From an uncultured Saprospiraceae bacterium (GTDB lineage: Bacteria; Bacteroidota; Bacteroidia; Chitinophagales; Saprospiraceae), in assembly GCA_937923465.1 (NCBI GenBank), contig CALDUB010000104.1:1-35551 (forward strand): DNA of 35,551 nt, in the 5' to 3' direction. The notes beneath the pieces were generated by a model that saw nothing but the letters and a program-made list of their open reading frames with translations, did no database searches and had not been told where the DNA came from. The position numbers and the translations under genes are program-made. Positions 21,062 to 30,548 of this stretch are shown piece by piece. The first letter of the stretch is position 1; each line of letters starts with the position of its first letter.

Positions 21062-22855
21062 TTAACTAAGCTCCTCCAAAAACGCCATCCCAAGCTCCTC
21101 TCCTACTATCTTCACACGTCCTTGCACTTGCGCCGACAACCAATCCAAATCCCCTTTCGCAATTCGCTCAATATGCTCATCTTGAATACTAATCACTACA
21201 TCCGGTTTTGCGGCATGACCTCGACGGATGGAAGCTTTAGCTTTTGTCGTATCAATTTTCCATTGTGCAGCCGCATCGCCCGTAATATCAAAGTTAAAAA
21301 CCCCTTTTACTGTCAATAATTCAGGTTCTTTCTTCAAACGCTTTTTTAGGTTTTCAAAAAAGGCATCCGATTTTTTCGGGTCAGTCTTCCGTGCTTCGCG
21401 ACGTTTGGCATTTTTACCTCTTTTTAAAATTAAGGCTTCCAATTCATTCGCAGCTTCGCGTATATAAATCGAAAATTCGCGGATGTCAGGCATCGTCCTC
21501 GCATCTGAAGTCGAAGTTATCGTCACCAGACCATTGTAACTAAAAATAGTAATAATCAGTCCCATTCCATCAATAATCGGTGCTAAACCCATTATCGACA
21601 ATAATTTATGACCACTCAAATACAGTGGAAATTGTGGACCTGGCACATTCGTAATCGTGCAATTCATGACTGGATTGTGCATTTCTGCCACTTGAAAACG
21701 AGAATAAAGCCTTGCTGCCTGATTCGCAACTCCAAAAGGCACAATTTCAGCCATTTTTGCCAATGTCTTTGCTCCCATCGCAGATTGATAGGTTTTTCCA
21801 CGCACCGTATTTTCGTGAATAACTTCGAGGCGTTCGATTGGGTCCTCAACATTTGTTGCCAACTGCACCAACATCGACGAAATCTGATTATTCATATCAT
21901 CACCACCGCCATCTCGTGTCGAAATAGGCACCATCGCCACTAATGGTTTCGCTGGTAATTTTCCTTTTTCATCCAAATATCGGCGTAGTGCTCCTGCACA
22001 AATGGCCAAAAGTACATCGTTCATCGTCGTACCCATCAGTTTCTTCAAGACCTTAATCCGGTCGAGCGAAAGTATCGCAGAATTCCAAACTCGACGCGAT
22101 GAGCGCAGTCCGTTTAAAATGGTATTAGGTGCAGAAAAAGAAGCCGTCGGCAAATCCGCCTGCTGCACACGCGTCAACATGCCCGCTTTAAAAGAAGCAG
22201 ACAAGGTTTCTGTTAATAATCTTGGAAACTTAAGAGGGTTTTCTGCGAAGCTAAGCGTACTTTTTACCACCATTGAGGCTTCATTCGGTAAAGGCTTCGG
22301 GTTCCAAGGCTCTGGCGTAGGCTCTTCTGGCACCTCTGGCGAGAAGTCAAATAACAAACCTAAAATACCCGCCCCAGCCATGCCGTCAATCGCAACGTGA
22401 TGTATTTTTGAAACAATGGCAACAGAACCTTTGGGAACTTGTGGAACATTATCTATTCCTTCGATAAAAGTAAACGACCATAAAGGACGATTTTGGTTTA
22501 GCGGCTCACTCATGATACGTGCCGCAACAGAACGTAATTCTTTCCAACTACCTGGTTTTGGCAATGCAATATGTTCCATGTGCATGTCCAAATCAAAATT
22601 CGGGTCATCTGCCCAATATGGATAATCGATACTCATCGGCACATAGACGAGGCGTTTGCGCAATTTTGGGATGAGATGAATTCGAGAAGCAATTCTATTT
22701 CTAAACGTTTTATAATCTAAGTCTCCTTCGATGATTAATACACTGCCAATGTGCATCGGTGAGGTTGGCGATTCTGCGTATAAAAAAGCTGCATCTAGAC
22801 CTGAAACGGATTTCAAATCAGGTTGGGTAAAGGATTTCATTAATTCTTCTAGCAT
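21062..22855 (-). CDS. Wax ester synthase/diacylglycerol acyltransferase (WS/DGAT) with C-terminal SCP2-like extension
   Basis: SGLDAAFLYAESPTSPMHIGSV, catalytic HHVAIDGMAG, NDVLLAICAGALRRYL, MNCTITNVPGPQFPLYLSG. C-terminal ~100 aa (GVFNFDITGDAAAQWKIDTTKAKASIRRGHAAKPDVVISIQDEHIERIAKGDLDWLSAQVQGRVKIVGE) resembles SCP2 sterol-carrier domains. Confidence 0.88.
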   Translation of the reverse strand: MLEELMKSFTQPDLKSVSGLDAAFLYAESPTSPMHIGSVLIIEGDLDYKTFRNRIASRIHLIPKLRKRLVYVPMSIDYPYWADDPNFDLDMHMEHIALPKPGSWKELRSVAARIMSEPLNQNRPLWSFTFIEGIDNVPQVPKGSVAIVSKIHHVAIDGMAGAGILGLLFDFSPEVPEEPTPEPWNPKPLPNEASMVVKSTLSFAENPLKFPRLLTETLSASFKAGMLTRVQQADLPTASFSAPNTILNGLRSSRRVWNSAILSLDRIKVLKKLMGTTMNDVLLAICAGALRRYLDEKGKLPAKPLVAMVPISTRDGGGDDMNNQISSMLVQLATNVEDPIERLEVIHENTVRGKTYQSAMGAKTLAKMAEIVPFGVANQAARLYSRFQVAEMHNPVMNCTITNVPGPQFPLYLSGHKLLSIMGLAPIIDGMGLIITIFSYNGLVTITSTSDARTMPDIREFSIYIREAANELEALILKRGKNAKRREARKTDPKKSDAFFENLKKRLKKEPELLTVKGVFNFDITGDAAAQWKIDTTKAKASIRRGHAAKPDVVISIQDEHIERIAKGDLDWLSAQVQGRVKIVGEELGMAFLEELS

Positions 22856-23025
22856 GTCTGGAAATTGATTTTTATAAGAATCTTGATAACTTAAGATTAT
22901 CTACACAAGTTTCTAACGTAGAATTGAAAACCAAAGTTAACAAAAATCTAACTCACTATGCGTTCAGGGAATTAGTAAAAATAATCACCCAAATCTGACG
23001 AGGTAATTTTTTTCTAAAAAACGCT

Positions 23026-24600
23026 CTAAGAACTACAAGAAAGCATGGAACATCCAACTTTATGCCGTGCCCATTCAGGGCGCTTCACAAACCATTTTTC
23101 TGCTTCTTTTTGCTCTGCATAAGGCATTTTTAACAAGGAGTATAATTCTTCTACAATCGAAAAATCTCCTTTATCAGCAGCATCAATTGCCAACTGTGCC
23201 ATGTAGTTACGCAATACATATTTAGGGTTCGATTTATTCATTTTTACGCGACGCTCTTCGTCTGGTTGCTCCTCTTTTTGTAAGCGTTTTAAATAAAGCC
23301 CAAACCACTTTTTCCAAGCTTCTAAAACAACACCTTTCAATTCTTCTGGTTGGTAAAAAGCATCTTTAACCGGATTTAGGAATTCTGCGTTCTCCTCTAT
23401 TTTCATATCACGAGGTACATTGGCTAAGTTTCTAAAGAAAATAGTCATATCCGTCTCTGTCTGATGTAATACTTCTTGTAATCGACCAATCAAATTACCG
23501 TCTCCTTCATCACTTAGCACCAATCCCAACTTATCTTTCATCATCTGAAGAGATTGCTTTTGGTAATTAACTTTGTAACGCTCCAAAATACTTTCGAGAG
23601 GTTTTACCTCATTAATTAAGGGATAAAGTGCATTTGCCAATTGGAAGAGATTCCATAAAGCTACCTGCGGCTGTTGTCCATAACGATAACGCTTTGCTCC
23701 TCTATCCGTTGTATTTGGTGTCCAACCATGGTCGTAACCTTCTAACCAACCATATGGTCCATAATCAATCGTTATTCCATGAATAGACATATTGTCCGTA
23801 TTCATCACACCATGTACAAAACCTACGCGTTGCCAATGAATAACCATGTCCAAGGTGCGTTGCGCCACCTCACTAAAAAACTGTAAATATCCTTCTACTC
23901 CTTTTTCTTTTATGTCTGGAAAATGAGTTTCAATTGTATAATCCACCAGTTTTTGCATAGTCTCCACTTCTTGACGCGAAGCGAATATCTGAAAACTACC
24001 AAATCGAATAAATGAAGGCGCCACTCGACATACGACAGCTCCTTTTTCATAAGCAGAATTTCCATCATAAAGCATATCTCTCAGCACTTGGTCACCTGTC
24101 AACATCAATGACAAAGAACGAGAAGTCGGTACCCCCAAATGATACATGGCTTCACTACATAAATGTTCGCGAACCGAAGAACGTAAAACCGCTAATCCAT
24201 CTGCATTCCGGGAATAAGGCGTCGCACCTGCCCCTTTCAACTGCAAAGACCAACGTTTGTCTTCATGGATAATTTCTGTCAAGTTAATTGCTCGTCCATC
24301 TCCCAATTGCCCCGCCCAATTTCCAAACTGATGTCCACCATAACACATCGCATAAGGCGCTGTACCTTCCAATACTTTCCTGCCAGAAAATGCTTCTAAA
24401 AAAGACTTTGTAGTTATATCCGCTTTAGAAAGTCCAACAAGCTCTGCTACTTCTTCAGAAGCGTGAACTAGCTGTGGGTCAGACGGATTTCTTGGCGTCA
24501 CAAACGAAAATGCAGACTCATGTACCTGTCGTCGAGTATTGTTCTTATCTGGGTCAGCAGGTAAGATTTTATTGAAAGTATCTTTGATATTGAGATTCAT
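23026..24600 (-). CDS. selO: SelO/YdiU family pseudokinase AMPylase
   Basis: ETAPYAMCYGGHQFGNWAGQLGDGRA, LQLKGAGATPYSRNADGLAVLRSSVREHL, HGVMNTDNMSIHG, C-terminal SMLSCSS. The ORF track extends to 24789, but MNLNIKDTF at 24600 is the likely start. Confidence 0.92.
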   Translation of the reverse strand: MNLNIKDTFNKILPADPDKNNTRRQVHESAFSFVTPRNPSDPQLVHASEEVAELVGLSKADITTKSFLEAFSGRKVLEGTAPYAMCYGGHQFGNWAGQLGDGRAINLTEIIHEDKRWSLQLKGAGATPYSRNADGLAVLRSSVREHLCSEAMYHLGVPTSRSLSLMLTGDQVLRDMLYDGNSAYEKGAVVCRVAPSFIRFGSFQIFASRQEVETMQKLVDYTIETHFPDIKEKGVEGYLQFFSEVAQRTLDMVIHWQRVGFVHGVMNTDNMSIHGITIDYGPYGWLEGYDHGWTPNTTDRGAKRYRYGQQPQVALWNLFQLANALYPLINEVKPLESILERYKVNYQKQSLQMMKDKLGLVLSDEGDGNLIGRLQEVLHQTETDMTIFFRNLANVPRDMKIEENAEFLNPVKDAFYQPEELKGVVLEAWKKWFGLYLKRLQKEEQPDEERRVKMNKSNPKYVLRNYMAQLAIDAADKGDFSIVEELYSLLKMPYAEQKEAEKWFVKRPEWARHKVGCSMLSCSS

Positions 24601-24648
24601 ATTTTCTTTTTTTTTCGTTCGGAAAAAATTTATAAAAAACAAGCGAAT

Positions 24649-24807
24649 AGACTTTATGAATGAGGTTGAGTGAGATTTAAGCGCCGCTATTTTATTCTTA
24701 GTTTTCTTTTTAAAGAAGGATAATTGTTGATACTTTGACTGATTTAAAAGGGAAAATAAGGACAAAAGAGCAAGTTTAAAGCCGCTCAAATCTCATTCAT
24801 AAAGTCT
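24649..24807. repeat. MITE-like inverted-repeat element
   Basis: Left arm AGACTTTATGAATGAG[GTTGAGTGAG]ATTTAAGCGCC; right arm, reverse complemented, AGACTTTATGAATGAGATTTGAGCGGC. Confidence 0.65.
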
Positions 24808-24875
24808 AATGTAACTTACATCACAAAAAAACAAAAGTAGGCGTTTTATCTTTGGCATCAAATAAACAAACGCAC

Positions 24876-25970
24876 ATGCAAATTGTGAAACAAAAAACCA
24901 ATTACATTTTTTTCGGATTATTTATCTCCTTCTTTTTATTTGATTGCAATTATGCCTCAGATGAAAAGAAACAAGTGGAGCAAGCGGATAGTTCGTCAAT
25001 AAATACTTTGAGTGAATTATCGCCAGATTCGATTCGGGCAAAAGGGCTAATCAGTATTCTTGAGGCAAAAACAATTTTAGAGCAAGACTCCACTGTTGTT
25101 TTATTTGAACTTAGCAAAAAAGTAAATTACAAATCTGGTCATTTGCCAAATGCATTATCAGTATGGCGACCTGATTATGAAGCAAAATCAGATTTGACCT
25201 ATGGTGGGATGCGTGCGACGAAAGGGGAAATAGAGTTTTTCCTAAGTAAAAAAGGAGTTCGTCCTTCTGATAAGATTATTCTTTACGATACTAAAGGAAG
25301 TTGTGATGCTTTGCGTTTAGCTTGGATTTTGCAGGTATATGGACATGAAGACGTGCAAGTGATAAATGGAGGGAAAATTGCTTGGGAAAAAGCGGGTTAT
25401 AAATTGACCAAAAAAGTTCCAACTGTCGCCGAGCCAACTAAGTATCAATTTATCAAACAACCAAAAGATACAACTATTGTTAGTTTGGAAGAAGTTAAAA
25501 TGGCAATTAATGACTCCACTATAATCATTCTCGACACACGTGAACCAGAGGAACATTTAGGTCAACCCTATATTGCAAAAGGTAAACTGAATGCTTGGAA
25601 AAAAGGTGCTTTTACTTATGGGTGTATACCTTCGGCAGTGCATTTAAATTGGTCAGATGCCACTAATCTAGAAGGCGACCATCGCTTTAAATGTCTTAAA
25701 GACCTGAAACATAACTTTATTAAAGCAGGTATTACACCTGATAAAGAAATCTTGGTATATTGTCAATCAGGCGTGCGTTCGGCCCATACTTGTTATGTTT
25801 TAAGAGAAATCTTAGGCTATCCAAATGTCCGAAACTACGACGGTTCTTGGATTGAATGGAGCTATAATTATGTGATGAATGAAAATGTGCCGATAGAGCG
25901 GCATACAAATGAGAAAGAGCATCAAAGTATGTTTGCTCAATTAAAAAACGAAATAGAAAGTAAAAAATAA
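24876..25970 (+). CDS. Double-rhodanese sulfurtransferase, probable lipoprotein
   Basis: N-terminal hydrophobic segment ending FLFDCNYAS (lipobox-like); two rhodanese domains; active loop VYCQSGVRSAHTCYVL. ATG 24876 preferred over TTG 24852. Confidence 0.85.
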   Translation: MQIVKQKTNYIFFGLFISFFLFDCNYASDEKKQVEQADSSSINTLSELSPDSIRAKGLISILEAKTILEQDSTVVLFELSKKVNYKSGHLPNALSVWRPDYEAKSDLTYGGMRATKGEIEFFLSKKGVRPSDKIILYDTKGSCDALRLAWILQVYGHEDVQVINGGKIAWEKAGYKLTKKVPTVAEPTKYQFIKQPKDTTIVSLEEVKMAINDSTIIILDTREPEEHLGQPYIAKGKLNAWKKGAFTYGCIPSAVHLNWSDATNLEGDHRFKCLKDLKHNFIKAGITPDKEILVYCQSGVRSAHTCYVLREILGYPNVRNYDGSWIEWSYNYVMNENVPIERHTNEKEHQSMFAQLKNEIESKK

Positions 25971-25975
25971 ATCGA

Positions 25976-26998
25976 ATGGAAAAGTATTGGGACATTTTTG
26001 TAAACGGATACACAGGTTACGCGAACTACCTATGGAATGATATCACAAATCCAAGTTGGAATTCTTATTTCTATTGGTTGATTTTGGTTTCTGTTGCATT
26101 TTTTATTTTAGAGGTCGTCTTACCTTGGCGTAAAGGACAGTCAGTCCTGCGCAAGGACTTTTTTATGGATGCATTTTATATGTTTTTCAAGTTCTTCCTT
26201 TTCTCTTTAGTTGTTTACAATGCGGCTTCAGATGTTATTGTAAATCTGTTTAATGACGGTATTCAAGCCATGTCAGGCATGAATTTGCAGGCAAATAACC
26301 CATTAAATACCCTGCCCTACTGGGCAATTTTGGCAACGGGTTTTCTAGTCAGAGACTTTGTACAATGGTGGATACACCGCCTTTTGCACAAAAGTCCTAC
26401 TCTGTGGGAATTTCACAAAGTACACCACTCTGTAGAACAGATGGGCTTTGCTGCACACCTCCGTTACCACTGGATGGAAAATATAGTTTATCGCTCTTTA
26501 GAGTACATTCCTTTGGCGCTTTTAGGTATAGGTTTATATGATTTCTTTGTCATTCATATCTTCACTCTAGCTTGGGGACACTTCAATCATTCAAACATCA
26601 CGGTCAAAGGCTGGGTTACTGGCGGTATCGTTGGTTTCTTGGTAGGAATCATCTTTTCTAATGGTTTGTTAGATATCACTTTCCTTCAATCAGAAAATTT
26701 GATTCAACAAGTAGGAATTATTCTCGCAGCTACAGCGATTGGTGCTCTTGCATTAGGTCCTGTGATGCGTAAGTTATTCAATAGTCCTGAAATGCATATT
26801 TGGCACCATGCTTATGATTTACCAAAAGAAAGACAAACTGGGGTAAATTTCGGTTTAACACTCGCTATTTGGGATTATATTTTTGGAACGGCTTATGTGC
26901 CACATGACGGACGTGATATTCGCTTGGGCTTTCCAGGTATTGAGGAGTTTCCAGAGGATTTCGTTCATCAAAACACCCATGGGTTTGGGAAGAAGTAA
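25976..26998 (+). CDS. Sterol desaturase / fatty acid hydroxylase superfamily membrane protein
   Basis: Histidine clusters HRLLHKSPTLWEFHKVHHS and HIWHHAYDLPKERQTGVNFG; multiple transmembrane segments. Confidence 0.88.
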   Translation: MEKYWDIFVNGYTGYANYLWNDITNPSWNSYFYWLILVSVAFFILEVVLPWRKGQSVLRKDFFMDAFYMFFKFFLFSLVVYNAASDVIVNLFNDGIQAMSGMNLQANNPLNTLPYWAILATGFLVRDFVQWWIHRLLHKSPTLWEFHKVHHSVEQMGFAAHLRYHWMENIVYRSLEYIPLALLGIGLYDFFVIHIFTLAWGHFNHSNITVKGWVTGGIVGFLVGIIFSNGLLDITFLQSENLIQQVGIILAATAIGALALGPVMRKLFNSPEMHIWHHAYDLPKERQTGVNFGLTLAIWDYIFGTAYVPHDGRDIRLGFPGIEEFPEDFVHQNTHGFGKK

Positions 26999-27028
26999 AT
27001 AACACCTGATATGCCATATCTAACATTT

Positions 27029-27181
27029 TAGACTTTGGACAAAAGATATTGGACGTTAGATACAAGACAAACTACGCCAAATGCAGTAAAAGTCACCTAC
27101 TTAATATTACTGCTTATCAAGGTAAAACGATTAATGAATTTTACGTTTATTCAAGTCTAACATCTTATGTCCAAAGTCTAA
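27029..27181. repeat. MITE-like element, copy A
   Basis: TTAGACTTTGGACAAAAGATATTGGACGTTAGA...TCTAACATCTTATGTCCAAAGTCTAA; internal GCAGTAAAAGTCACCTACTTAA shared with copy B at 35018-35173. Confidence 0.75.
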
Positions 27182-27207
27182 TTACATTAGGAAACAAACA
27201 AAACGAC

Positions 27208-28512
27208 ATGAAAAAAATAGGAATTCACGAACTATTTGCCAAAGACAAAACCGAGGCAGAAAAAAAACTATATGGTGCATCTGCCAATCGTCGCGGCTTC
27301 TTAAAAAAAAGTGCAATCGTGGCAATGGGTACCATGCTTGGCGCAAAAGTAGTCTTTGGTAAAAGCTATCCTTCTGGGCTTATTCCCGCAGGATTAGCAG
27401 ACAGTGAAAACTTATTCTCTATACCTGGTAAACATCCAGGACTTGTTATACTCAATGACCGTCCTATCAATGCAGAAACCCCTCCCTTTTTGCTGGATGA
27501 TAAAATCACACCATCTGATAAATTATTTGTCAGAAATAATGGTATTCCACCTCAGGAAAACAGTATCGACATCAATAGTTGGACGCTTACTATCGAAGGC
27601 GAATCGGCTAAACAGTCAAAAACATATACTATCGCAGATTTAAAGTCAAAATTCAAAAATTATACTTATCAATTAACACTCGAATGTGGCGGAAATGGTC
27701 GCAGTGAGTTCAATCCTCCAGCAAAGGGAAACCAATGGTCAACGGGCGCAGTTGGATGTCCAGAGTGGACAGGTGTCCGCTTAAAAGATGTTCTCAATGA
27801 TGTTGGCGTCAAAAGCGATGCGGTTTATGTTGGTTATTACGGCAAGGATACGCATCTCAGTGGAGATGCTGAAAAAGTTGTAATTTCACGCGGTGTTCCT
27901 ATGGAAAAAGCCCTGAAAGACGAGAGTTTGATTGCTTGGGCTATGAATGGTGAAGATATTCCATTGCTTAATGGTCATCCTTTGCGTTTGGTTTTTGGTG
28001 GTTATCCCGCTTCTTGTTCTGGTAAGTGGTTACATAAGATTGTCATCAGAAATAAAGTCCACGACGGACCCAAAATGACAGGTCAGTCTTATCGTGTTCC
28101 TTGTAAGCCAGTCGCTCCAGGTACAAAAGTTCCAAATGAGGAAATGTGCATTATCGAGGCAATGCCTGTGAAATCACTGATTACTTTTCCAAAAACTGGT
28201 GCAAGTATTAAAAAAAGTCAAAAACTGCCGATACGCGGACACGCATGGACTAGCGACGCAGAAATTAAAGAAGTCCACTACTCTATCGACTTTGGTGCGA
28301 CATGGCAACTTTGTCAATTAGAAACTGCCGCGAATATGAATGCTTGGCAACATTTCAATGCAAACATTAGCTTTCCTGAGTCAGGTTATTACGAAGTTTG
28401 GGCAAAAGCGACAGACAGTAATGGCAAGTCACAACCAATGTTACTTCCAGGTTGGAATCCTCGTGGTTATTTGAATAATGCTTGTCATCGTATTGCGATA
28501 AAAGTGAGTTAG
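27208..28512 (+). CDS. Molybdopterin-dependent sulfite oxidase/dehydrogenase (SorA-like), Tat-exported
   Basis: Tat-like signal SANRRGFLKKSAIVAMGTMLGAKVVFG; LTLECGGNGRSEFNPPAKGNQWSTGAVGCPEWTGVRLKDVL; HPLRLVFGGYPASCSGKWL. ATG at 27208; the ORF-track extension upstream lies within a repeat. Confidence 0.9.
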   Translation: MKKIGIHELFAKDKTEAEKKLYGASANRRGFLKKSAIVAMGTMLGAKVVFGKSYPSGLIPAGLADSENLFSIPGKHPGLVILNDRPINAETPPFLLDDKITPSDKLFVRNNGIPPQENSIDINSWTLTIEGESAKQSKTYTIADLKSKFKNYTYQLTLECGGNGRSEFNPPAKGNQWSTGAVGCPEWTGVRLKDVLNDVGVKSDAVYVGYYGKDTHLSGDAEKVVISRGVPMEKALKDESLIAWAMNGEDIPLLNGHPLRLVFGGYPASCSGKWLHKIVIRNKVHDGPKMTGQSYRVPCKPVAPGTKVPNEEMCIIEAMPVKSLITFPKTGASIKKSQKLPIRGHAWTSDAEIKEVHYSIDFGATWQLCQLETAANMNAWQHFNANISFPESGYYEVWAKATDSNGKSQPMLLPGWNPRGYLNNACHRIAIKVS

Positions 28513-28566
28513 GAGTTAGACTTTAGATATTAGACGCTCTTTAGTGAGACGTCTAAATACAGAACT

Positions 28567-29127
28567 ATGAAAAATCAACAGAATAAAAATTTAGAAACTT
28601 TCTTTGCTGCCAATCAGAGATACCTTTTCAAATTTATCGTCAACCTTGTGCTGATAAGTTGTATTGGTGTTTTTATGTATGGTCTCTTTGGAAATAGTAT
28701 GGCTGATATTTTTAATCAGCCAGAGGTTGTTTCGGAGGAAGTGCAAAAGAAAAATCGTCAAAAAAGAAAAGCTTCCGAAGCTGCGATAGCAGCTGATGAC
28801 TTTGACAGAGTTGAAAATGGAATACACTTACAGACTGGTTTTGTTTATGCAGAAGGATTCGACGTCGTCCGAGGTACTTGTACCGCTTGTCACTCTGCTA
28901 AGTTAGTTACTCAAAATCGAGCAACAAGAGACGGTTGGAAAGATATGATACGCTGGATGCAAGCAACACAAGGATTGTGGCAGTTGGGTAAAAATGAACC
29001 AATCATACTAGATTACTTGGCAAAGCATTATGCACCAGAGGAAGTTGTTCGTCGTCCAGGTTTAGATATTGAGGCGATTGAGTGGTATATATTGGATATT
29101 TCAGAGGAGAATATTGCTCAAAAGTAA
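28567..29127 (+). CDS. Membrane-anchored cytochrome c (SorB-like sulfite dehydrogenase subunit)
   Basis: Haem motif CTACHS; N-terminal transmembrane segment; directly downstream of the sulfite oxidase gene. Confidence 0.8.
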   Translation: MKNQQNKNLETFFAANQRYLFKFIVNLVLISCIGVFMYGLFGNSMADIFNQPEVVSEEVQKKNRQKRKASEAAIAADDFDRVENGIHLQTGFVYAEGFDVVRGTCTACHSAKLVTQNRATRDGWKDMIRWMQATQGLWQLGKNEPIILDYLAKHYAPEEVVRRPGLDIEAIEWYILDISEENIAQK

Positions 29128-29237
29128 ATTACCCCTTTGTGATACTTATCACTTATAGCTTCTCTCCTATTTTGTAGTTTTGCATCAAGTTAATTTGTAA
29201 TAACTCGACTACCTTTTCTACTCTAAACAATAATAAT

Positions 29238-29516
29238 ATGGAACTAGCTACAATAATAAAAGAACAATCTCCGTCTATCGTCGATGTCCGCCAAGGCTTT
29301 GAATGTCTATTTGGCAAAGCAGAAGGTGCAATTAATATCCCTCTGGGCGAAGTACCAAATCGCTTGGAAGAATTTAAGGCAATGAAAAAACCCATCGTAG
29401 TTTACTGTCGAAGTGGTAATCGAAGTGGACAAGCCATGAAGTTCTTGAAAGCTAATGGTGTTAATGAAGTTTACAATGGCGGTAGCGTCGGAGATGTGAA
29501 GAGTCTTCAGAAATAA
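29238..29516 (+). CDS. Single-domain rhodanese-like protein
   Basis: SIVDVRQGFECLFGKAEGAINIPLGEV...IVVYCRSGNRSGQAMKFLKANG. Confidence 0.9.
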   Translation: MELATIIKEQSPSIVDVRQGFECLFGKAEGAINIPLGEVPNRLEEFKAMKKPIVVYCRSGNRSGQAMKFLKANGVNEVYNGGSVGDVKSLQK

Positions 29517-29547
29517 CTGATTAGAAAGGAAATATTAGTTTTCAATT

Positions 29548-29584
29548 AGTCATGCTTAGATATATTCTAAGCATGACTTTTTTG
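29548..29584 (+). terminator. Intrinsic terminator of the sulfur operon
   Basis: AGTCATGCTTAGATATATTCTAAGCATGACT followed by TTTTT. Confidence 0.8.
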
Positions 29585-29633
29585 TGCTCTCCCCCTACTC
29601 TGTTCAATATTAGAGTAAAATATACAATACAGA

Positions 29634-29657
29634 TTTTTACAGAAGTTTCTGTAAAAA
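29634..29657. promoter_or_regulatory. Perfect palindrome upstream of parA
   Basis: TTTTTACAGA-AGTT-TCTGTAAAAA, 10-bp arms. Confidence 0.7.
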
Positions 29658-29730
29658 AAAAGAATAATCATTTTTTTGCTGTAAAATTATTTATTTTGCT
29701 GTAAAAATCTACCTTTGCAAAAAATAATTC

Positions 29731-29832
29731 GTTCTTTGATAAATCCCTAGACGAAGGAAAATTGAAAGCGACCAAAGGAAGCGTTAATTTTGGTTTTCAT
29801 TTGTCATGTTTCACGGGATTTATGAAATAACC
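29731..29832. repeat. Inverted-repeat element upstream of parA, related to 16398-16473
   Basis: GTTCTTTGATAAATCCC (from 29731) and GGGATTTATGAAATAAC (from 29815), 15/17 complementary. Confidence 0.6.
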
Positions 29833-29845
29833 AAATAATCATACT

Positions 29846-30487
29846 ATGGTAATTGCAGTAACTAATCTAAAAGGTGGTGTTGGTAAAACAACTGTAACCA
29901 CAAATCTTGCCGTCAGCTTTACGCAGCTTGGAAAAGACGTTTGTATTGTAGATACAGACCTTGGTCAACAATCCAGTATGGAATGGTCAGGCAATCGTTC
30001 GGAAGACCGTGTGCGCATACCCGTCTTTGGGGTGAGCATAAAGCAACTAAATAAGGAAGTTGCCGATTTGGCAAAACGATTCGATATTGTTTTAATTGAT
30101 GGAACTCCTCAATTATCCGAGTTAGCTGATAGAACTATCCTTGCTTCAGACCTTTTGGTTATTCCATTGACTCCTTCGATTTATGATTTCCGAGGTTTTG
30201 AAAATTTCTTGGTTCGGTTTGAACAAGTAAAAGGATTGAAAGAAGCGAGTGGTGGTATGGTCAGAGCTTTTATCTTATTAAATAGGGTAGTGCCGAATAC
30301 AAAGGTGAGTAAAGATATTGAGGACGCAGTAAAAGAGTATGAGGTAGAAGTACTGAATACAAAGCTCGCTAATCGGATTGCTTATGTCGATACTGCGACT
30401 AATGGTACTGGAGTCTTGGAATACAAAGACCCAAAAGCAAAAGCAGAGATGAAAAGCTTGACAGAAGAGTTATTGAAAAATATTTAA
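29846..30487 (+). CDS. parA: ParA/Soj family partition ATPase
   Basis: Deviant Walker A NLKGGVGKTTVTTNLA; VDTDLGQQSSM; IDGTPQLSELADRTI. Confidence 0.93.
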   Translation: MVIAVTNLKGGVGKTTVTTNLAVSFTQLGKDVCIVDTDLGQQSSMEWSGNRSEDRVRIPVFGVSIKQLNKEVADLAKRFDIVLIDGTPQLSELADRTILASDLLVIPLTPSIYDFRGFENFLVRFEQVKGLKEASGGMVRAFILLNRVVPNTKVSKDIEDAVKEYEVEVLNTKLANRIAYVDTATNGTGVLEYKDPKAKAEMKSLTEELLKNI

Positions 30488-30548
30488 TAATAAAGAAAAC
30501 TACAGAAGTTTACAGATAAAACTGTAATACTCTTTAAACATACAGAAA

